The notes under the pieces are model-generated. The model was not told the DNA's origin, made no database searches, and worked only from the letters and a program-made list of their open reading frames with translations. A stretch of 9,770 nucleotides of DNA. It comes from Nitrospirota bacterium (GTDB lineage: Bacteria; Nitrospirota; Nitrospiria; Nitrospirales; Nitrospiraceae). The translations under genes and the position numbers were made by a program. Location: NCBI GenBank assembly GCA_020028595.1, contig JAIBHQ010000017.1, forward strand, positions 1 through 9,770. The letters run 5' to 3'. Below, piece by piece: positions 1 through 6,273 of this stretch. The first letter of the stretch is position 1. Every line of letters starts with the position of its first letter.

Positions 1-1
1 C

Positions 2-115
2 ATGGCGACGCCACCGCTGGCGGAGCACTGTGTCGCCTCCGACGTGGACGTCGAACCGCGCAAGCAGCCGAATTCGTCGGATCACACTTTTCTCTGGGCC
101 GAATTTTCGATGTAG
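2..115 (+). CDS. C-terminal end of an unidentified upstream protein (partial)
   Basis: This reading frame is open from the window edge to a TAG at 113-115. Its third codon positions are overwhelmingly G or C, as in the confident genes of this window, whereas the other two frames read as arginine/serine-rich nonsense. About 37 residues are visible, ending in DHTFLWAEFSM. I do not recognise the family from this tail. The fragment begins with an in-frame ATG at 2, but that is likely just an internal methionine because the gene should extend left of the window. The next gene starts 73 bases downstream behind its own promoter-like sequence, so the two need not be cotranscribed. The call rests on codon bias alone. 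Confidence 0.5.
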   Translation: MATPPLAEHCVASDVDVEPRKQPNSSDHTFLWAEFSM

Positions 116-142
116 TTCTCCCCTTTCATTTTTTGTCTTGAA

Positions 143-151
143 TGCTATACT
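143..151 (+). promoter_or_regulatory. Extended -10 promoter for the TPR/Sel1 gene
   Basis: TGCTATACT gives a TGn extension followed by a -10 hexamer one base from consensus. It lies 37 bases upstream of the ATG at 189, in an AT-richer stretch. No good -35 is present; CTTTCA at 123-128 sits at 17-bp spacing but matches poorly. Extended -10 promoters are known to work without a strong -35. The same motif type recurs before the cyclase and leuC. Confidence 0.45.
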
Positions 152-188
152 CCCCCTCCACCGCATTCTTCCTATAGAGAGGATCCTC

Positions 189-572
189 ATGACCAGATTG
201 CTGATTGCCATGCTCGTTGCCGTGTCCGGAACCGCGTTCGGTCTTGGACCTGGTGCCGCGGCGGGCGCCGAGACGACGCCCACACAGACGGGCGGCCGTG
301 ATGCCGCGCACCTGCACTATTCACAAGGCGTCGGCTTGCTGTCGGCGGGCGATCTGCTCGGCGCGAGGGCGGAACTGCGCGAAGCGCTGCGGCTTCAACC
401 GGATCTGGTTCAGGCCCGCTTCAGCCTCGGGACGGCCCTCTATCTCAGCGGCGATGTGGATAGTGCGATCGACGCCTACCGGGTTGATGGTCACGCACGC
501 GTGGGCCGACGCGCAAGCCTCTCTCAAAACGGCGGTGAGTCTGCAGCCGGACTCGGTGACAGCACACTATGA
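189..572 (+). CDS. N-terminal fragment of the broken TPR protein
   Basis: This is the translatable 5' part of the damaged gene (127 codons). Residues 1-27 are a signal peptide, 40-73 a complete TPR (A-HYSQG...EALRLQPDL), and 74-99 the first three quarters of a second TPR. Residues 100-127 (DGHARVGRRASLS and on) read the wrong frame and match no TPR. If expressed, the product would be a short periplasmic protein with about one and a half TPRs, probably too little for a stable solenoid. Confidence 0.55.
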   Translation: MTRLLIAMLVAVSGTAFGLGPGAAAGAETTPTQTGGRDAAHLHYSQGVGLLSAGDLLGARAELREALRLQPDLVQARFSLGTALYLSGDVDSAIDAYRVDGHARVGRRASLSQNGGESAAGLGDSTL

Positions 573-1383
573 TCTGGGCCTCGTCCGGGATCGGCTGGGC
601 GAGCGGCGCGAAGCCATCGAGTCCTACCGGGAAGCGCTGCGGCTCAGGCCGGACCACGCGGAAGCGCATTATCACCTGGGCCTGGCCCTCAAGCAGAACA
701 AGCAGGAGATCGAGGCCACAAAGGAATTTTTGGCCGCCGCTCAAGCCGGCGTGCCACAGGCGCAATACTACGCGGGAGTCGCGTATGCGTCAGGCACGGG
801 CGTGGAGCGGAATCTGGCCTCCGCCATCTCCTGGTGGTTCCTCGCGGCCGATCAGGAAGTGCCGCAGGCCAAGGAGGCGCTCGCCAGCTTGCGGAAGATG
901 ACACTGACAACCGGGAAGCGGTCCGCCGGCGAGGCGCGTGTCGTGCAGGATGCGTTCGGCGCGTACCGTCGTTCGCTCTGGCAGCAGGTGTCGGACCTCA
1001 AGGGACGGGCCCCGGACGAAAGCGTCGGCGTCGGGCTGCTGCAGGCAGGGCGCGTCCGCGAGGCCCTGCCGGTGCTTCTCCACGAAGCCGCCGCCTTGAG
1101 CGAGCAGGCGCAGGCGCAGCTGGAGACCCTCTATGCCAATGGAGTGGAAGGCCAGTTGGCGCCCTTCAACAGCCGGACCCTCGATTATTTCAAAGCCGCT
1201 GCCGGCGAAGGACTGCCCTATCCGCGCGTCATCCTCGCCCGCATCTACGCCAAGGGGCTCGGAGTGCCGGCAGATGTGAACAAGGCGCGTGGTCTGCTCA
1301 AGGGGAATCCGCGCGAAGACGCCCAGGCCTTGATGAAGGAGCTGCCTGCTTCGGCGAAGACCGCTCCGGTGAAGAAGCCGTAA
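487..1383 (+). CDS. C-terminal fragment of the broken TPR/Sel1 protein
   Basis: This is the 3' part of the damaged gene in the +1 frame, about 298 residues from the first in-frame ATG at 487. It begins in the middle of a TPR (MVTHAWADAQASLKTAVSLQPDS, with Ala20, Ala27 and Pro32 of the TPR consensus in place). A full TPR follows at residues 24-57 (VTAHYDLG...RPDH), then a diverged TPR at 58-91, a Sel1-like repeat at about 92-127, a less clear helical region, and a second Sel1-like region ending in a Lys/Pro tail (APVKKP). The ATG has no Shine-Dalgarno and no signal peptide, so independent translation is doubtful and the product would stay in the cytoplasm. Third-position G/C bias continues to the stop, so the region was under coding selection until recently. 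Confidence 0.6.
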   Translation: MVTHAWADAQASLKTAVSLQPDSVTAHYDLGLVRDRLGERREAIESYREALRLRPDHAEAHYHLGLALKQNKQEIEATKEFLAAAQAGVPQAQYYAGVAYASGTGVERNLASAISWWFLAADQEVPQAKEALASLRKMTLTTGKRSAGEARVVQDAFGAYRRSLWQQVSDLKGRAPDESVGVGLLQAGRVREALPVLLHEAAALSEQAQAQLETLYANGVEGQLAPFNSRTLDYFKAAAGEGLPYPRVILARIYAKGLGVPADVNKARGLLKGNPREDAQALMKELPASAKTAPVKKP

Positions 1384-1501
1384 TCGCCCGGCATGCGCAA
1401 CTCCGCCCGCTTCTCGCCACAGATCGATCTTCAGCACCAGGACTGATCCGAAAATCTTCCACGTCGGGCGTGAATGGTTTCGTCTCTCGCTTGAAATTCG
1501 C

Positions 1502-1521
1502 GCATATGCTCCGGCATATGC
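1502..1521 (+). terminator. Hairpin with UNCG-type tetraloop between convergent genes
   Basis: GCATATGC, loop TCCG, GCATATGC form a perfect 8-bp stem. Read on the + strand, the loop is C(UCCG)G, which matches the exceptionally stable cUNCGg tetraloop class. The minus strand would have a CGGA loop with no such stability. It lies 119 nt past the TPR stop and 30 nt past the selO stop. No U-tract follows, so it is not a canonical intrinsic terminator; it may instead protect the 3' end of the + strand transcript. It is the only notable structure I see in 1384-1550. Confidence 0.35.
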
Positions 1522-1550
1522 CAGAGTGTCGCCCGGCGGATGAGTCGGGG

Positions 1551-3041
1551 TTATGAGGAGCAGCTCACGAGGATCTGCCGGCCCCAATCGGGGGGCGGGG
1601 CGGCGTAGGCATCCATGTCCGGTTGCTCCGCAAAGGGATCCTTGAGCAGCTGCCGGAGGCGGTCGATTTCCGAATAGTCCTTCTGTTGGGCCCGTTCGAT
1701 GGCCGTCTGCGCCAGGTAGTTCCGGAGAACGTACTTGGGATTGACCCGATTCATGCGCGCCCTGCGATCGTCGTCACGGCCGGCTTCCACCCGCAGCCGG
1801 TCCGCATATCGAATCGCCCAGCGGTCGAACCCGGCACGGTCCGTGAAAAAATCGCGCACCAAATCATTCGTCTCCGCCTCGCCGCTCTTGAAGCCACCCA
1901 GCGCGCGGAAGAAGATCGTGTAATCCACCTGGTTCATGGCCATCAACGCGAGCAGATCGCTGATCAGCACGCCGTCTTCCGATGTCGATGTCTGCAATCC
2001 CAGCTTGGCCCGCATGAGTTCCAGGTAATGCGCGGCGTGCGCGGCTTCATAGGCAGCCAGGGCCTCTTGTTCCTGCTGCGGCGTCACCAGCGACGACAGC
2101 GCCTGGCCGAGGCAGCGCAGGTTGAAATAGCCGATGTCCGGCTGGTTCCGGAACGAATACCGGCCGTGGTGATCGGAGTGGTTGCAGATGAATGCGGGAT
2201 CGTACGCGTCCAGAAAGCCGAACGGCCCGTAGTCGAGCGTGAGCCCGATAATGGACATATTGTCGCTGTTCATGACACCGTGCGCCCAGCCGACCGCCTG
2301 CCATTTGGCGATGAGCTGCGCGGTGCGGACCGAGACCGCATCAAAGAATCTCGGGTATGTGTCGGCCGCGCCGGCCAGATGCGGGTAGAACCGCGCGATC
2401 ACGTAATCAGCGAGCTGTTTCACATGCTCCGGCTGCCGGCGGGCAAAGAACGTCTGAAAGGAGCCGAACCGCACGTGCGTGGGCGCCATCCTTAACAGCA
2501 TCGCGCCGACCTCCGGGCGTTCGCGCAGGACCGGTTCGTCCCCGGCCACGATACAGAGCGAGCGGGTCGTCGGAATGCCGAGCCCGTGCATGGCTTCGCC
2601 GCAGAGGTATTCCCGAATCGTGGAGCGCAGGACGGCGCGGCCATCGCCGTCGCGCGAGAACGGCGTCTGGCCGGCCCCTTTCAGATGCAAATCCCACTTC
2701 TCCCCCAGACCGTTGCGCACCTCGCCAAGCAGGATCGCCCGCCCGTCCCCCAGCTGCCCGGCGTAGATGCCGAACTGATGCCCAGAATAAAGCATCGCGA
2801 CCGGATCGCTTCCGGGGATGAGCAACTGCCCGCCGAACACGCCGGCAAACTCCGGGCGCTTGGCCTCGTCCGGATCCAGATCCAGCAGCGCGGCGGCGTC
2901 CGGGTTGAAGCTCACCAGAACGGGGTTCGGCAGCGGCGTCGGCTCGACTCTGGCGTAGAACGCCTCCGGCAGGCGCGCGTAGGTATTGTCGAATTGAAGC
3001 TCTTCGAGTCTGTGCCGGTGCGCCATGAGACATGATCGCAC
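1551..3041 (-). CDS. selO: Protein adenylyltransferase SelO (YdiU), pseudokinase fold
   Basis: SelO transfers AMP from ATP to Ser, Thr or Tyr of proteins and is linked to redox stress responses. At 496 aa it is full length for the Cys form of the family. Visible signatures are LHLKGAGQTPFSRDGDGRA (residues 118-136), TIREYL, HGVMNSDNMS (254-263) and LDYGPFGFLD (269-278), ending in the family tail ILVSCSS. By spacing to the characterised Pseudomonas syringae enzyme (K113, E136, R176, R183, D252, N253, D262), the equivalents here are K121, E144, R184, R191, D260, N261 and D270, all present, so it should be active. Cys286 (FICNHSDHHG) and Cys494 match the cysteine pair reported to form a disulfide in E. 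coli SelO. I chose GTG 3041 because AGGAG lies 4 nt upstream; ATG 3026 (491 aa) is the alternative but has no Shine-Dalgarno. It is transcribed alone, divergent from the cyclase. The C-terminal redox residue is Cys, not selenocysteine. Confidence 0.95.
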   Translation of the reverse strand: MRSCLMAHRHRLEELQFDNTYARLPEAFYARVEPTPLPNPVLVSFNPDAAALLDLDPDEAKRPEFAGVFGGQLLIPGSDPVAMLYSGHQFGIYAGQLGDGRAILLGEVRNGLGEKWDLHLKGAGQTPFSRDGDGRAVLRSTIREYLCGEAMHGLGIPTTRSLCIVAGDEPVLRERPEVGAMLLRMAPTHVRFGSFQTFFARRQPEHVKQLADYVIARFYPHLAGAADTYPRFFDAVSVRTAQLIAKWQAVGWAHGVMNSDNMSIIGLTLDYGPFGFLDAYDPAFICNHSDHHGRYSFRNQPDIGYFNLRCLGQALSSLVTPQQEQEALAAYEAAHAAHYLELMRAKLGLQTSTSEDGVLISDLLALMAMNQVDYTIFFRALGGFKSGEAETNDLVRDFFTDRAGFDRWAIRYADRLRVEAGRDDDRRARMNRVNPKYVLRNYLAQTAIERAQQKDYSEIDRLRQLLKDPFAEQPDMDAYAAPPPDWGRQILVSCSS

Positions 3042-3045
3042 GGGG

Positions 3046-3050
3046 CTCCT
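3046..3050 (-). promoter_or_regulatory. Ribosome binding site favouring the GTG start of selO
   Basis: AGGAG on the minus strand lies 4 nt before GTG 3041 but 19 nt before ATG 3026. Another ATG, at 3033, is closer to a usual spacing but is out of frame. The site therefore favours the GTG start, although 4 nt is slightly short. Confidence 0.5.
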
Positions 3051-3098
3051 GCGCCGTTCAACCGCCGCAGGGCTTATTCACGCAAGACGCGGCGGGAC

Positions 3099-3113
3099 GA
3101 CTATGCTATAGTC
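3099..3113. promoter_or_regulatory. Symmetric extended -10 in the selO/cyclase divergent gap
   Basis: GACTAT-GCT-ATAGTC is a perfect 6-bp inverted repeat with a 3-bp centre. On the + strand it contains TGC-TATAGT, an extended -10 placed 45 nt before the cyclase GTG at 3158. On the minus strand the same bases offer TATAGC or CATAGT, about 60-65 nt before selO. Symmetric -10 elements are known to allow divergent transcription from one site in bacteria. The + strand call is the stronger one; minus-strand use is inferred. The alternative is an operator for an unknown dimeric regulator. Confidence 0.4.
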
Positions 3114-3157
3114 GCTCCCTGTAATCGGCTTGCGCAAACCTCGGCAAAAGGCCCGCT

Positions 3158-4843
3158 GTGCTGCGACTTCTTGAGCGGATTCTCAGCCTCTTCCTGCGTA
3201 CGCTCCATCTCGATTCCGTCAAACAACGCATCCTGATCCTGGCCGTGCTCGCCACGCTGATCCCGACCGGGACGACGGGATGGTTGCTCTACAGCCAGAA
3301 CAAATCCGCCCTGACCGGGAAGCTGCACGAAGAACTCCGGAGCGCGTCGGTCAGTATCGCGCGGGAGTTCGAACTGTGGCTCAAGGAGCGCGTGTACGAA
3401 TTGCGCGTCTTTTCCGGTTCCTACGAGCTGTCCGAAAACGTGGAGAAGGCGCTGCGCGGAGGCGGGACTCGCGCGCAGGTGTTGCGCCGCTCCCAGGACT
3501 ACCTCAAGTCGGTCCAGAACAAGTTTTCGGATTACGAGGACCTGTTCGTGCTCGACACGACCGGCGCCGTGATCGTGGCCAGCGCCAAGCAGACGGCCCG
3601 CGTGGCGCTGCCGCACGACTGGCAAAAGCAGGCCAGGCTCGACCAGCCGATCCTGACCGGCGCGCACTGGGACGAAGGCCGCGGCAAAACCGTCATGACC
3701 GTGGCCGTGCCGCTGAAGACTGCGAACGGCCGCTTCCTGGGCGTGCTGGCCGCCACGCTTAATTTCGGCTCGATGGAAGCCGTGCTGCATCAATGGTCCC
3801 AGGGGCAGACGCGGCACCTCTATATTGTGAAGCCCGACGGGACGCGCGTGCTCAGCTCACTGCTTGCGCCGCGCTCCGCTCTCACGACCAAGCTGCCCGA
3901 GCAAGCCACGCGCACGTTCTTCGCCGGAGAACCCGGGGAGCTCGCACAGCTGAATTACGACAACCTCGACGTGTTGGCGGTGATGCAGCAGATTCCCCGA
4001 CTGGGGTGGGGTGTCGTGGCGGAAAAAAACTATGAGGACGCCTACCGCGCGCTGGTCAACATTCGCAACGTGACGTTGATCTCCACGTCCTGGCTGTTAA
4101 TGGGTGTCGGGCTGATCGCCTATCTGCTGTCGCTCACGATCATTGGCCCCCTGACCCGCCTGACGGAAGGCGCCGCCAGAGTGGCGGGCGGCGACCTGTC
4201 CGTTGAAATCACGGCCGATCCTCCGCGGGAGATCGAACGCCTGGCGACGATGTTCAACACGATGGTCGCCTATCTGCGGGAGGCACAACAGGAACTGACG
4301 TCCGTGAACCTCGCGCTCAACGAACGGAACCAGACCCTGGAAGCGATCTCCTCAACCGACGCCCTGACGGGCCTCCACAACCGCCGCCACATGCGAGAGA
4401 CCCTGAACGCGGAAGTCTCGCGGCACCAGCGGCACGGACGGTCGTTCTCCATCATGATGGTGGACGTGGACCACTTCAAGAAATACAACGACTCCTACGG
4501 CCACCCCGAAGGAGACGTGCTGTTGAAGAAAGTGGGAGAGATTCTACAATCGTCGTTGCGAACCAACGACTTTGCCGCCCGGTACGGAGGAGAGGAGTTT
4601 CTGATCCTGCTCCCCGATCAGGATCAAAAGGGAGCCATTGAGGTCGCCGAGCGTATCCGCCAGCGGATCGCAACGGAAACGGGGGACGAGGCCAATAAGC
4701 GCCAAGCAGTCACCGCCAGCCTTGGCGTCGCGACGTTTCCGGAATCCGGCCGAACGGCCGACCTCTTGCTCGTCAACGCCGATGCGGCGCTCTACCGGGC
4801 CAAGAACAACGGCCGCAATCGCGTGATGATGGCCAGCGCATAA
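3158..4843 (+). CDS. Membrane diguanylate cyclase with Cache-like sensor and HAMP
   Basis: It makes the second messenger c-di-GMP from two GTP at the cytoplasmic face of the inner membrane. Order of parts in 561 aa: short basic N-terminus, TM1 (about 25-45), extracytoplasmic region (46-304) resembling a double Cache sensor (FVLDTTGAVIVAS; IVKPDGTRVLSS), TM2 (about 305-330), HAMP (331-383, GPLTRLTEGAARVAGGDLS), short coiled coil, then a GGDEF domain from about 398. The active-site loop is RYGGEEF with GGEEF at 477-481, a functional variant. RTND at 468-471, exactly five residues before it, is an intact inhibitory I-site, so product feedback is expected. DALTGLHNRR opens the domain and VDVDHFKKYNDSYGH carries metal- and GTP-binding residues. 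No EAL or receiver domain is fused. The start is GTG 3158, with AAAAGG 6 nt upstream. Ligand and output are unknown. It is a single gene with its own promoter, convergent to the next. Confidence 0.93.
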   Translation: MLRLLERILSLFLRTLHLDSVKQRILILAVLATLIPTGTTGWLLYSQNKSALTGKLHEELRSASVSIAREFELWLKERVYELRVFSGSYELSENVEKALRGGGTRAQVLRRSQDYLKSVQNKFSDYEDLFVLDTTGAVIVASAKQTARVALPHDWQKQARLDQPILTGAHWDEGRGKTVMTVAVPLKTANGRFLGVLAATLNFGSMEAVLHQWSQGQTRHLYIVKPDGTRVLSSLLAPRSALTTKLPEQATRTFFAGEPGELAQLNYDNLDVLAVMQQIPRLGWGVVAEKNYEDAYRALVNIRNVTLISTSWLLMGVGLIAYLLSLTIIGPLTRLTEGAARVAGGDLSVEITADPPREIERLATMFNTMVAYLREAQQELTSVNLALNERNQTLEAISSTDALTGLHNRRHMRETLNAEVSRHQRHGRSFSIMMVDVDHFKKYNDSYGHPEGDVLLKKVGEILQSSLRTNDFAARYGGEEFLILLPDQDQKGAIEVAERIRQRIATETGDEANKRQAVTASLGVATFPESGRTADLLLVNADAALYRAKNNGRNRVMMASA

Positions 4844-4873
4844 GCACGCGCTCCCGCCCCGGCGGCCGCGCTT
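4842..4873. terminator. Possible weak bidirectional terminator between convergent genes
   Basis: The 31-bp gap between the cyclase stop and the lipoprotein stop is almost all G/C and can fold imperfectly. AAGC (4842-4845) pairs with GCTT (4870-4873), GCG (4848-4850) with CGC (4867-4869), and CCGC (4854-4857) with GCGG (4862-4865). A/T ends on both flanks are compatible with use in either direction, but there is no real T-tract and the stem is broken. The call is weak. Confidence 0.25.
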
Positions 4874-4874
4874 G

Positions 4875-6098
4875 TCACGGACTGGCGAGCAGGTTATAGA
4901 ACATCCAGCCTAGCCGGTCGTCCTCGCCTTTCACGCGAATCCATGGGCCTTTGTAGGAGAGCGCGATCGGCGACGCACCCCGCTCGACGGACCAGGCGAC
5001 GGCGGAGTCAGCGGCAGGATGTTCGCGAACCTTTCCGGGTGCGGCAATCTTGAGCGCGACCGGCAGGGCAAACAGCACCTCGCCGTCCACCGGTGCAACT
5101 TTCTCCCGGCCCTGCGCCGTGTCCTGGATATCCTTCAGGATGGCCTTGACCTGATTGGTGACGTAGAGGGTTCCGCTGTAATTTTCCTTCTTCAGCTCGT
5201 CCGCACCCATCTTCATGAGGGCATTCGCCTGGACCGCTTCAGGCCGCTTGTCCGTGGCTGACGTGGAATCCTCGAGCGTCTTCAGCGCTGTTTCCGCCTC
5301 GGCAAAACTTGAAACGGCTTCGGCTTTGTTTTCCTGGCTCCGGAGTTTGGACTTGGTGCGGACCGCTTCCTGAATCGTGTCGTCGAGCTTCCGGTGCAGT
5401 TTCTGGATCTGCGTGTCCTTCTCCGACAGCAACGCCTGGAACCTGACGAGTTTCGCGTCGAACTCCGATGAGGCGGACGATCTGTTCGCCGAAGTGGCGC
5501 CTGACTTCTCTTGCTGCTCGCTCTCAACCCTATCTTGTAAATCTCTCAGCTGAGCCTTGATTTGATTGGTCAGAAAAAGAGAGCCCCCATAGTTCTCCTT
5601 TTTGAGCTCCTCCGTGCTGGTCTGCATGAGCTGGGCCAGGTGCATATAGTCAGGCCGCTTCTCGATCCCCTTGATGAAGTTCTTGAGCGTCTTCAGCCCC
5701 ACTTCCGCCTCGGCGAGATTGGAGGCGGCTTCGGCCCGGCTCTCCTGGCTGGCGAGCTTGGCTTTGCTGCGCACGGTTTCCTGGATCGCATCGTCCAGCT
5801 TCTTCTCCAGATTCTGAATCTGGGCTTCCCGCTCCAGCAGCGAGAGCAGCGGGTTGGCCAGTCGCTCGTCCATTTCAGGCGTCATCACGAGCCGTTTCGG
5901 AGGAGCGGGAGCTTTCTTGCGCTTCGGCTCGGGCGGAGACACGGGAGATGCGACAGAAACCGGCCCAGGGGGCGGAGGGGGCGGAGTCGCACAGGACCAC
6001 AGGAACAGGCACGCCACGAACAGCGCGCAGGCCGATCGGGAGAGGCTCAAGGAAGCAGGCCGGGATGTCGTCGTTCGGCGATGTCGGTACTGGCGCAT
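4875..6098 (-). CDS. Lipoprotein with duplicated helical module and SH3b-like domain
   Basis: I do not recognise a named family; the parts are clear. Residues 1-36 are a lipoprotein signal (basic N-terminus, hydrophobic core, lipobox LFLWSC with Cys36 as the lipidated residue; Trp at -2 is unusual). A Pro-rich linker (37-68, six prolines in a row) follows. Residues 85-189 and 222-326 are two copies of one charged helical module, alignable without a gap at a constant 137-residue offset ([31 protein letters not shown]). A Ser/Ala/Glu-rich stretch joins them. Residues about 341-405 resemble a bacterial SH3b domain, ending [10 protein letters not shown]; such domains often bind peptidoglycan. A periplasmic or outer-membrane tether to the cell wall is the inference. 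The start is ATG 6098, with GGAG 9 nt upstream. It is monocistronic in this window, divergent from leuC, with no functional partner evident nearby. Confidence 0.85.
   Translation of the reverse strand: MRQYRHRRTTTSRPASLSLSRSACALFVACLFLWSCATPPPPPPGPVSVASPVSPPEPKRKKAPAPPKRLVMTPEMDERLANPLLSLLEREAQIQNLEKKLDDAIQETVRSKAKLASQESRAEAASNLAEAEVGLKTLKNFIKGIEKRPDYMHLAQLMQTSTEELKKENYGGSLFLTNQIKAQLRDLQDRVESEQQEKSGATSANRSSASSEFDAKLVRFQALLSEKDTQIQKLHRKLDDTIQEAVRTKSKLRSQENKAEAVSSFAEAETALKTLEDSTSATDKRPEAVQANALMKMGADELKKENYSGTLYVTNQVKAILKDIQDTAQGREKVAPVDGEVLFALPVALKIAAPGKVREHPAADSAVAWSVERGASPIALSYKGPWIRVKGEDDRLGWMFYNLLASP
5121..5846 (-). repeat. Intragenic tandem duplication in the lipoprotein gene
   Basis: Bases 5532-5846 (residues 85-189) and 5121-5435 (residues 222-326) encode the same helical module, with a constant shift of 411 bp and no indels. 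At protein level the copies agree strongly at LDD.IQE, SQE, AEAE..LKTL, KRP, ELKKENY and TNQ.K. At DNA level they are clearly diverged, so the duplication is old and kept by selection rather than recent. Confidence 0.8.
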
Positions 6099-6128
6099 CA
6101 GTTCACTCTCCGTCTCGACGCGGCCGGC

Positions 6129-6134
6129 ATTCTA
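6129..6134 (-). promoter_or_regulatory. Possible -10 box for the lipoprotein gene
   Basis: TAGAAT on the minus strand is one base from the -10 consensus and lies 30 nt upstream of ATG 6098, giving a leader of roughly 25 nt. I see neither a TGn extension nor a good -35, so this is a candidate only. Confidence 0.25.
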
Positions 6135-6236
6135 CCCGATTCGTCGTCATGGACACCAGTTTTGGAATGTGGCCGGGCATGGCGCCACTCGATCCGCCCG
6201 CCGATGCGTGCTCGCTTTCAGACCCAGCGGTGAACC

Positions 6237-6245
6237 TGTTATACT
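6237..6245 (+). promoter_or_regulatory. Extended -10 promoter for the leuC cluster
   Basis: TGTTATACT gives a TGn extension plus a -10 hexamer one base from consensus. Transcription would begin near 6252, leaving only about 20 nt before ATG 6274. That is too short for a leucine attenuator or T-box, and no Leu-rich leader peptide is visible in 6099-6273. Control, if any, should therefore act at initiation. The -35 region is poor (CTTTCA at 6215-6220, 19-bp spacing). Confidence 0.5.
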
Positions 6246-6273
6246 GCGCTCTCGCCCGGTTGCAGGAGCGCTT

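Larger units (their letters stand above)
189..1383 (+). pseudogene. Exported TPR/Sel1-repeat protein, frameshifted
   Basis: One ancestral gene is now split over two frames. The start is ATG 189, preceded by an AGAGAGGA Shine-Dalgarno. It opens with a signal peptide (hydrophobic core LLIAMLVAV, likely cleavage near AAAGA/ET, residue 27) and then 34-residue TPR units. The first frame is good to about codon 99 (485), then degenerates and stops at 572. The continuation is in the +1 frame from about 484 to TAA 1383, with further TPRs, a Sel1-like unit (AQYYAGVAYASGTGV) and a second Sel1-like pair near the C-terminus (IYAKGLGVPADVNKA). The EALRL helix position recurs at 381 and 631, 250 nt apart, where three whole TPR units would need 306; so about 56 nt are missing, not just one base. 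No slippery heptamer is visible, so programmed frameshifting is unlikely. The family scaffolds protein-protein contacts; the partner is unknown. A sequencing or assembly error, perhaps caused by the repeats, is the main alternative to real decay. Confidence 0.75.

Noticed and set aside
478..490. Programmed ribosomal frameshift in the TPR gene
   Set aside because: There is no slippery heptamer or obvious downstream structure, and the repeat register shows about 56 nt missing, which a frameshift would not explain.
790..1587. Minus-strand open frame (265 codons) opposite the TPR gene
   Set aside because: The TPR/Sel1 periodicity on the + strand explains this DNA; the minus frame has no domain and would run into the selO 3' end.
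1623..2495. Plus-strand open frame (290 codons) opposite selO
   Set aside because: It is antisense to a fully conserved SelO; its sequence is a by-product of SelO codon bias.
6206..6235. Tiny open frame (ATG at 6206, nine codons) as a leucine leader peptide before leuC
   Set aside because: It contains no leucine codon, lies upstream of the likely -10, and no attenuator hairpin follows.
5854..6273. Upstream extension of leuC in the same frame
   Set aside because: The extra 140 residues are antisense to the lipoprotein N-terminus and not LeuC-like; ATG 6274 has a clear AGGAG and the family N-terminus.
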